DNA of 12,919 bases from an uncultured Blautia sp. (GTDB lineage: Bacteria > Bacillota > Clostridia > Lachnospirales > Lachnospiraceae): contig CAKRVX010000057.1 in NCBI GenBank assembly GCA_934409175.1, positions 1 through 12,919 on the forward strand. Reading direction: 5' to 3'. The position numbers were made by a program, and so were the translations under genes. How positions within the stretch are numbered: the first letter of the stretch is position 1; each line of letters begins with the position of its first letter. The notes under the pieces were generated by a model. That model saw only the letters and a program-made list of their open reading frames with translations, did no database searches and was not told where the DNA came from. Positions 7,800-12,919 of this stretch are shown here, one piece after another.

Positions 7800-9083
7800 T
7801 TAAACATGTTTCAAGCACACTGGCTTATATCGCTTCTTCATTTCACGTACCATCAGGTTGCGGTCGGAGTCTTCGATGAATACATCATAGCATTCATGAA
7901 TGCTGCCGAATGTAACGGTCTTTTCCAGATTCAGAATAGCTTTTAAATTCTCCAGCATATGTTCTCTGGTGGCGTCTCTATGGTAGATCTTCAGGTGTGC
8001 ATATCCTGGATAATTTACGGAATCTGCTTTTGCGATCCTGTATTCGGATGCCCATGGCTGGTTGAGAAGTTCACCGTATAAATGGTCGATTTTTTCTTTC
8101 TGATCGATCAGGAAGAAGTAGATGACATTGTCATAAGCTGGACTCTGGGTGTGTACATAATTCCTGTACGGGGAGCGGCGTTTGGAGGCAAATATCTTCT
8201 GCTGCGCTTCATTGTCCAGGATATCGTAATAAATAACAACGGTGTCATCTACTACGGTATTCATAAAGAAATGTGCACTCTGCTGTGTCAGAAAGTCTGC
8301 CATTCGCTCTGCCTGTGACTCGGACATCTGATATTTCATCAGATAGGAGTTCTCTTTCATATCATAGAGGACTGCTCCGTCCATGGCAATGACCGGATAT
8401 TTCAGTTTTACTCCCTGCATGACTTCCATCAGGGAAGCCGGAGTTCGGATGGTGGAAACGGTAAAATGTGCACCCTGTTCGATCATCTGGTTCAGCTCAA
8501 TTCTGGAATAAGCAGATAACTGATACTTGCTGTCAAGAAGCGTGTCATCAATACCGGAAACGAACAGAATGTCATTGTTTTTGGTTCTAGGCAGATGTGC
8601 GCTGTTGACAAGAAATGCCAGACCTACGCCAATCAGTGTATCCATAACTCTGTTGAATACAAACAGGATCGGGTTCTCATCAGCAATGTGCATGACCACA
8701 ATACTTAAGAATACAACGCAGGAAAAATAGGCTGCATCTGTACATTTCAGTACAACTGTGGAATACAGCACCACTCCGGTCACTATCGAGATCAGCAGAT
8801 ATCCGGCCAGTGTATCATGAAGTTTTCCCTGAAGAAGATATACCTGCACCAGAATGACCAGAAGTCCCCAGAATGCTCCGATAAAAGTTCCAGTTACTCT
8901 TTTTTTGGCAGTTTTTGCAGTGCTTTCATAGTAAGGCTGGATGCATTGAAGTACTGCAAGGGCGGAGTAAAAAGGGATTCCTCTCCTGCCTCTGAGTATG
9001 TATACCAGAAAGCATAACGCTACAGCGATGGCTGAACGTAAGATTCTCTGTCCCGGTTTCGGAAATCTAGTTCTGGTTTTCAT
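7800..9083 (-). CDS. FUSC-like membrane protein fused to a catalytically degenerate HAD-like domain
   Basis: A 427-residue two-part protein. Residues about 13-162 hold six membrane segments with traits of the FUSC / aromatic-acid exporter N-terminal domain: a run of paired helices, RVTGTFIGAFWG (62-73), and NRVMDTLIGVGLAFLVN (144-160). Residues about 170-427 follow the layout of Cof-type (HAD-IIB) hydrolases: DILFVSGIDDTLLDSKYQLS at 171-190, VSTIRTP at 209-215, VIAMDGAVLYD at 231-241 and FGSIHECYDV at 392-401. The motifs are altered at key positions. The nucleophilic Asp of DxDxT is Gly177, TGR is TIR, the motif III lysine is not evident, and GDxxND has become GSIHEC. The domain therefore probably binds a ligand or partner rather than cleaving phosphate. 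The ATG overlaps the end of citG by 17 bases, and GAGGAA inside citG supports translational coupling. A role in tricarboxylate or other anion movement is an inference from its neighbours. Confidence 0.82.
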   Translation of the reverse strand: MKTRTRFPKPGQRILRSAIAVALCFLVYILRGRRGIPFYSALAVLQCIQPYYESTAKTAKKRVTGTFIGAFWGLLVILVQVYLLQGKLHDTLAGYLLISIVTGVVLYSTVVLKCTDAAYFSCVVFLSIVVMHIADENPILFVFNRVMDTLIGVGLAFLVNSAHLPRTKNNDILFVSGIDDTLLDSKYQLSAYSRIELNQMIEQGAHFTVSTIRTPASLMEVMQGVKLKYPVIAMDGAVLYDMKENSYLMKYQMSESQAERMADFLTQQSAHFFMNTVVDDTVVIYYDILDNEAQQKIFASKRRSPYRNYVHTQSPAYDNVIYFFLIDQKEKIDHLYGELLNQPWASEYRIAKADSVNYPGYAHLKIYHRDATREHMLENLKAILNLEKTVTFGSIHECYDVFIEDSDRNLMVREMKKRYKPVCLKHV

Positions 9084-9975
9084 TTTTCAGTTCCTCGTTT
9101 AACTGTTCCAGCTTCCAGAGAAAGATTGCTGCTGCAAGAATGTCTGCAGAACCTCCGGGACTGATGTTTTTCCAGATACATTCCTGATTCATTTGTACCA
9201 GCAGTTTCATGCCGGATGCTGTAAATGCACCGCCCCGCTTCAGGCTCATCACTGCTTTGTGTTTGATCCATTTCAGATCGTTGTATGAGCTTCTTGCAAG
9301 GATGTTGGTGTCGTTTAATTCTGCAATGGTACAGAGAAGTGTATTGATGTTTGATTTGTTCAGGTCGTAGCCGTGTCTTCTGCTGTAGCTGAGATTTGGA
9401 TATGCGGTAAGGGCAAGGACTGGGAATCCAAGCTGTGCCTGACCGCGTATTCCACGTTCTCCATATTCGCGGTAAAGCTTTTCGCCGTAGGTGACAGGTT
9501 CTCTTTTCTGCATTCTGCGGAATTCCCGTTCCAGTACTTCTTTTGTCATTTCGCTGGTGTACTGGAGGATTCTGGAAATTGGAAAATAGCCGTATTCTGC
9601 GTACATTTTTCCTGCGCTGGCACTGAGGATTCCCATGGTGAATATCGCACCTTTGTGGGTGTTGACTCCGTCTGTTGCGCGGAACATTGCTTTCTCTGCG
9701 TAGATACCTGTCTTTCGGATCGCACGGAACAGATTTGACGGATCCTGGCGCCATTCCAGGCCGGTATAAAACATCTGTTTCAGGTATGGGGTGATGGCTG
9801 CTGCGCTTTTTTCAAATAACCGACAGTCCATATCTGTGTGGGCGCCTGTATCATACTGATCTACAAGACCGGGTTTCGGGGTGGTATAGACTTCTTCGAG
9901 AAGAGCGTTTCGAATGCTGGTTTCGATGTAGTTTAACAGGGAGATCTGTGCATTTTCCTGAGATTTTCCGTACAT
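9067..9975 (-). CDS. citG: Triphosphoribosyl-dephospho-CoA synthase (CitG)
   Basis: Makes 2'-(5''-triphosphoribosyl)-3'-dephospho-CoA from ATP and dephospho-CoA, releasing adenine. This is the precursor of the prosthetic group of the citrate lyase acyl carrier protein CitD. Family signatures are in the usual order in the 302-residue product: TPKPGLVDQYDTGAHTDMD (32-50), GVNTHKGAIFTMG (103-115), GERGIRGQAQLGFP (172-185) and SPGGSADILAA (272-282). I chose the ATG at 9975, which has AGGAGG at 8-base spacing. A TTG at 9996 would place that site inside the gene. CitG normally accompanies citF and citX. Here it is separated from citF by a terminator, a promoter and a small ORF, and no citX is visible. 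Its 3' end overlaps the FUSC/HAD gene. MdcB, the malonate decarboxylase homologue, is unlikely given the citE and citF neighbours. Confidence 0.93.
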   Translation of the reverse strand: MYGKSQENAQISLLNYIETSIRNALLEEVYTTPKPGLVDQYDTGAHTDMDCRLFEKSAAAITPYLKQMFYTGLEWRQDPSNLFRAIRKTGIYAEKAMFRATDGVNTHKGAIFTMGILSASAGKMYAEYGYFPISRILQYTSEMTKEVLEREFRRMQKREPVTYGEKLYREYGERGIRGQAQLGFPVLALTAYPNLSYSRRHGYDLNKSNINTLLCTIAELNDTNILARSSYNDLKWIKHKAVMSLKRGGAFTASGMKLLVQMNQECIWKNISPGGSADILAAAIFLWKLEQLNEELKNENQN

Positions 9976-10004
9976 TTTCTGTTCCTCCTTTTTCAATAGT
10001 ACAA

Positions 10005-10139
10005 ACAGATAATAATGTGAGTGATTTATCTGTCTGATTTCTTATAATGCCGGGTCCGCAAATATTTCCGGCCCGGCATCTTTGACTTACTTTATGAATC
10101 ATGTTAGATGTAAATTATGCCAGATATAAATCATGGCAT
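10005..10139 (-). promoter_or_regulatory. Structured leader between the small ORF and citG
   Basis: Three inverted repeats lie in order on the minus strand. The first is ATGCCA-N11-TGGCAT (10139-10117). The second is a GC-rich hairpin with an 8-bp stem ATGCCGGG / CCCGGCAT (10079-10047). The third is ACAGATAA-N13-TTATCTGT (10033-10005), just upstream of the citG ribosome-binding site. None is followed by a T-run, so they are not ordinary terminators. The ATGCC and GGCAT arms of the first two hairpins could pair with each other, which would allow alternative folds. The function is not known. Confidence 0.45.
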
Positions 10140-10171
10140 CCATTACTCTTGGTATTGACCTGATGTATTAA

Positions 10172-10330
10172 TTATGCCTGTTCTACGTAGTCATCGATTG
10201 CTTCGAACAGTTCTTTTTCTTTCTGTTTTTCTTCTTTTTCGTTGCGGAAATCTGCTCCCGGAACTTTTCTCATGTTCATAATGTAGCTTCCGAAAATATT
10301 TGCTGTTGCGTAATTTAATGTTGCTATCAT
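10172..10330 (-). CDS. Small protein of 52 residues, unknown function, between citF and citG
   Basis: A short reading frame that length filters easily miss. AGGA lies 8 bases before the ATG at 10330, and the frame ends with TAA at 10172. The product starts with an amphipathic segment (MIATLNYATANIFGSYIMNM), continues with RKVPGADFRN, has a highly charged helix-prone stretch (EKEEKQKEKELFEAID) and ends in DYVEQA. No signal peptide or metal motif is seen. It is not CitD: the sequence lacks the features of that roughly 95-residue acyl carrier. A promoter region upstream and citG downstream suggest that it is the first gene of the citG operon. Evidence for coding is the start site, the sensible amino-acid composition and the absence of any better explanation of the 350-base gap. 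It could instead be a leader peptide. Confidence 0.6.
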   Translation of the reverse strand: MIATLNYATANIFGSYIMNMRKVPGADFRNEKEEKQKEKELFEAIDDYVEQA

Positions 10331-10439
10331 AGTAAAAATCCTACTTTTAATTCCGTGGACCGTACGATCCGATCCGTTTTGTTATCAGTTTCAGCTAAAC
10401 ATGCTGTTTGTTTTTTTATTGATTTCTTTTGATGATTTA

Positions 10440-10506
10440 AGTTTAGCATCCGTCAAAGCAAAAATCTAATTCTCAAAAGCTATGTTCCTATGCCAAAAGG
10501 CTATGT
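10440..10506 (-). promoter_or_regulatory. Promoter region with tandem activator-like sites upstream of the small ORF and citG
   Basis: On the minus strand, TGCTAAACT (10448-10440) is an extended -10 element. The -35 position holds only TAGATT, a weak match. Upstream lie two direct repeats, ACATAGCCTTTTG (10506-10494) and ACATAGCTTTTG (10485-10474), about 21 bp apart, which is two helical turns. A weak -35 with tandem sites just upstream is the layout of an activated promoter, for example with a LysR-type regulator, but no regulator gene is in view. It lies directly after the citF terminator, so it should drive a separate transcript with a leader of about 100 bases. Confidence 0.5.
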
Positions 10507-10525
10507 GACAGATATGTATAACAGC

Positions 10526-10560
10526 AAAATCCCCTGCGGCTGGCATTTGACCGCAGGGGA
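10526..10560 (-). terminator. Rho-independent terminator of the citrate lyase operon
   Basis: A perfect 10-bp GC-rich stem (TCCCCTGCGG / CCGCAGGGGA) with an 11-base loop is followed on the minus strand by TTTTGCTG. It lies about 120 bases after the citF stop. The stretch 10561-10680 between the citF stop and this hairpin shows no coding sequence on the minus strand. Confidence 0.85.
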
Positions 10561-10680
10561 CTTGTAACTTATAGGAGAAATTATTGTATATTGTAATTGA
10601 GTTAAAAGGAGTTTTTGAATTATTTATCACGTATAATTTTTATGCTGATAGTCAAGCGGATATTACTGCTTGGATCAGTC

Positions 10681-12237
10681 TTAGAATTCGTATGGTTTTA
10701 CCTGGCGTACAACATCCATAACTGTACCGTCACGGCTTTCGATGATACCTACGATCCTGTCACCGAACTGTACAGGCTCCGGTTCTCCGGCGATGGCGTA
10801 TGCCATGTCACGAAGTTCTTCGATGGTGCGGAACGGGATTCCTTTTACATCTTTCATGACATCGATCAGATCCTGTCTTGCCGGGTTGATGGCTACACCG
10901 TAATCTGTAACTACTACATCTACGGATTCACCAGGAGTGGTAACTGTAGTTACGTTTGTACAGATTGCCGGGATGCGTCCCTGAAGAAGTGGTGAGATTA
11001 CGATGGTACATTTCGCACCTGCTGCTGCGTCCGGATGACCACCCTGGGCACCGGTGATCACACCATCGGAACCTACTACTACGTTTACATTAAAGTTTAC
11101 GTCTACTTCAAGAGCTCCAAGGATTACGAAATCCAGTTTGTTGACAAATGCGCCCTTGTTAAATGGGTTTGCATAGGCACCTGCACTGATTCTGTGGTGG
11201 TTTGGTCTCTTTACAGATTCTACTGCAGAAGTATCGAAATCCTGTGTATCCAGGAGGCATCCTACCAAGCCTTCATCCAGAAGATCACACATACCTTTGG
11301 ACATACCGCCGACTGCGAATCCCATTTTGATTCCGCGTTCTTTCATGATTTTTCCGAGAGATGCTGCGGAAGCAATGGAGGCACCGCCGACACCTGTCTG
11401 ATAAGAGAATCCGTCTTTGAAATATGGAGTATTTACTACAAACTGAGTACAGTAATCTGCCATCATCAGTTTACGAACATCTGTGGTTGGTTTCGCTGCT
11501 CCTGTAGCGATTTTTTCCGGGATACCGATCTGATCTACAACACATACATAGTCAACTTTTGTCATGTTGATGTCTGCAGGATAGTTCGGGAATGGTACCA
11601 GACAGTCTGTGACTGCAACTACTTTATTGGCATGGTTTCCGTCTACGAATGAATAGGAAAGAACGCCACAGTCGCTCTTGCCGCCGATACCTTTACAGTT
11701 ACCGTAATCATCGCAGGTAGGTGCACCGATAAAGGAAATATCGATAGTTGTTTCACCTGTCTGGATCGCACGGATACGTCCACCGTGGGAACGCATGATG
11801 GCAAGTCCTTTTAATTTTCCTTCGGAGATTGCCTGCCCGATCTTTCCACGGACACCGGAGGACTGGATATTTGTGATGGTGCCGTCTTCGATCATCGGTA
11901 CCAGTGCATCATGGGCTTTTCCAAGGGAGCTGGCGCAGATAGTTACGTCTTTGATTCCCATTTTATGTACTTCTTCCATGACCATGTTTACGACCAGGTC
12001 ACCATCGCGGAAATGATGATGGAAGCCTAATGTCATACCGTCATGAGCACCGCATTTTACCAGTGCTTCGTGGATGGAACTTACCATTTTGCTGGTGTCA
12101 TGGTTCATGACAACCTTGGTGATCGGTCCCTGTTTTTTGAATTCTGTGTTATCTTTGTAATAGATTCCCTGGAATACTTCTTTTCCTGTTCTGTCCAGGA
12201 TTTCCTGTGGAATTTCACGTCCTACTTTATTTAACAT
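10681..12237 (-). CDS. citF: Citrate lyase alpha subunit, citrate CoA-transferase (CitF)
   Basis: Transfers the acyl carrier thioester from acetyl-ACP to citrate, giving citryl-ACP and acetate (EC 2.8.3.10), within the cytosolic citrate lyase complex. The 518-residue product has the usual family length and typical stretches: MTLGFHHHFRDGD, AKPTTDVRKLMMADYCTQFV, GVGGASIASAA, GAYANPFNKGAFVNKLD and GSDGVITGAQGGHPDAAAGAKC, and near the C-terminus DYGVAINPAR. The ATG at 12237 is preferred because GAGGGGG lies 10 bases upstream and it starts one base after the citE stop. An upstream in-frame start at 12303 would lie inside citE and lacks support. Translational coupling with citE is likely. The transcript ends at the hairpin downstream. 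Confidence 0.95.
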   Translation of the reverse strand: MLNKVGREIPQEILDRTGKEVFQGIYYKDNTEFKKQGPITKVVMNHDTSKMVSSIHEALVKCGAHDGMTLGFHHHFRDGDLVVNMVMEEVHKMGIKDVTICASSLGKAHDALVPMIEDGTITNIQSSGVRGKIGQAISEGKLKGLAIMRSHGGRIRAIQTGETTIDISFIGAPTCDDYGNCKGIGGKSDCGVLSYSFVDGNHANKVVAVTDCLVPFPNYPADINMTKVDYVCVVDQIGIPEKIATGAAKPTTDVRKLMMADYCTQFVVNTPYFKDGFSYQTGVGGASIASAASLGKIMKERGIKMGFAVGGMSKGMCDLLDEGLVGCLLDTQDFDTSAVESVKRPNHHRISAGAYANPFNKGAFVNKLDFVILGALEVDVNFNVNVVVGSDGVITGAQGGHPDAAAGAKCTIVISPLLQGRIPAICTNVTTVTTPGESVDVVVTDYGVAINPARQDLIDVMKDVKGIPFRTIEELRDMAYAIAGEPEPVQFGDRIVGIIESRDGTVMDVVRQVKPYEF

Positions 12238-12238
12238 T

Positions 12239-12919
12239 TTACAGATCCCCCTCATACACGCCAGATGCTTTTGCAAGTTCAATGGTTCTCTTTGCACCGT
12301 CATAGAATGCGATGTCGATCATCTTGCCGTCTACAGTAAATACACCGATACCTTTGGCTTTCTTGTCATCGATCTCGCGGACTACTTTTTCAGCGAAGAT
12401 GATATCTTTTTTCTTTGGTGTAAAGATTTCATGGACAACGGAAATCTGTCTCGGATTGATGATTGATTTTCCGTCAAAGCCCATCAGATGGATAGTTTCT
12501 ACATCCTGTTTGAATCCTTCCATGTTGTCAAGGTCTGTATAAACTGTGTCGAAGCACTGAACGCCTGCTGCTCTTGCGGCAATGACCATGTTTTGTCTTG
12601 CGCCCATCAGTTCCAGACCGGTTCCTGTGATATGTGTCTGGAGATCTTTGGTGTAGTCACCGCCTGAAAGTGCGATACCAAATAATCTCTCAGATGCTTC
12701 GCAGATATCTAAGGCTCTCATAACGCTTCTGGCTGATTCAATGGCTGCCATGATCAGGACACTTCCTTCCGGACGTCCGAAATCTTTCTCTGCCTGAGCA
12801 ACTTCTTTCTCTACCAGATAGACATCTTTGGCACTTTCTGTTTTCGGGATACGGATGGAATCACATCCACCTGCTACTGCGCAGCGGATATCTTCTTTCC
12901 AGTAAGGAGTATCCAGACC
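12239..12919 (-). CDS. citE: Citrate lyase beta subunit, citryl-ACP lyase (CitE), 5' end outside window
   Basis: Cleaves citryl-ACP into acetyl-ACP and oxaloacetate (EC 4.1.3.34). The frame is open to the right edge, so about 226 residues are visible and the N-terminal 60-80 or so are missing. Family features of the HpcH/HpaI-aldolase-like fold are present: CDSIRIPKTES (substrate-binding Arg and the PK turn), LIMAAIESARSV (metal-binding Glu), GIALSGGDYTKDL (metal-binding Asp), and GFDGKSIINPRQI near the C-terminus. The visible first residues, GLDTPYWKEDIRCAV, belong to the same frame. It is followed by citF with a one-base gap. citD and other cit genes would be expected further upstream, outside this window. 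Confidence 0.95.
   Translation of the reverse strand, partial: GLDTPYWKEDIRCAVAGGCDSIRIPKTESAKDVYLVEKEVAQAEKDFGRPEGSVLIMAAIESARSVMRALDICEASERLFGIALSGGDYTKDLQTHITGTGLELMGARQNMVIAARAAGVQCFDTVYTDLDNMEGFKQDVETIHLMGFDGKSIINPRQISVVHEIFTPKKKDIIFAEKVVREIDDKKAKGIGVFTVDGKMIDIAFYDGAKRTIELAKASGVYEGDL

Noticed and set aside
9080..9754. 224-codon open frame on the minus strand overlapping citG
   Set aside because: It lies wholly inside citG in another frame, has no family features and is very rich in Arg, Ser and His, as expected of a frame shadow.
10047..10079. GC-rich hairpin as an ordinary rho-independent terminator
   Set aside because: Neither strand has a T-run after the stem, and no plus-strand gene ends here. 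It is reported as part of the citG leader instead.
10172..10330. The small ORF as citD (citrate lyase acyl carrier protein)
   Set aside because: It is about half the expected length and lacks CitD-like sequence. citD is more likely upstream of citE, outside the window.
10615..10995. 126-codon plus-strand frame with TTG start preceded by AAAAGGAG
   Set aside because: The start signal looks good and the first 20 residues are hydrophobic, but nearly all of the frame is antisense to the citF 3' end and its composition matches a shadow.
11035..11652. 205-codon open frame on the plus strand
   Set aside because: Antisense to citF, unusually rich in Cys, Phe and Tyr, with no ribosome-binding site of note. 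It is a shadow caused by the codon bias of citF.
1..12919. CRISPR array, insertion sequence, prophage, tRNA or defence island
   Set aside because: No regularly spaced repeats, transposase or integrase frames, cloverleaf sequences or defence-type genes are visible.

Overview
The window looks like a chromosomal segment of an anaerobic gut-type Firmicute, most likely a Lachnospiraceae member. This rests on A/G-rich Shine-Dalgarno sites, moderate-to-low GC, and the citrate lyase, CitG and EAL-domain proteins. The genus cannot be fixed from sequence alone. There are no rRNA or tRNA genes, insertion sequences, CRISPR arrays or phage genes.

Left part (1-4300): the tail of a secreted, very acidic low-complexity protein (+) ends at a strong terminator that it shares with a convergent c-di-GMP phosphodiesterase gene (degenerate GGDEF plus intact EAL, -). 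That gene is divergent from a 495-residue protein (+) with an N-terminal HTH and an unrecognised C-terminal region. A second bidirectional terminator follows, then a histidine phosphatase gene (-) with a good sigma-A promoter.

Right part (4356-12919, all on the minus strand) is a tricarboxylate-metabolism locus. In transcription order it contains citE (5' end outside the window) and citF, which end at a terminator. A new promoter region follows, with two direct repeats about 21 bp apart. It precedes an unrecorded 52-codon small ORF, a leader with stem-loops, citG, a six-helix FUSC-like membrane protein fused to a HAD-like domain, an aconitase-family hydratase and a PrpF-family isomerase gene. 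CitE and CitF are the beta and alpha subunits of citrate lyase, and CitG makes the precursor of the prosthetic group carried by CitD. CitD, CitC, CitX and a citrate carrier are not seen here. The hydratase/PrpF pair resembles the arrangement of E. coli ybhJ and ybhH.

Most notable points: the HAD-like domain has lost the catalytic aspartates, so it looks like a sensor or scaffold rather than a phosphatase. The prpF gene carries both a one-base frameshift and an apparent internal loss of about 90 codons. A short, probably real protein of unknown function leads the citG operon behind a regulated-looking promoter.
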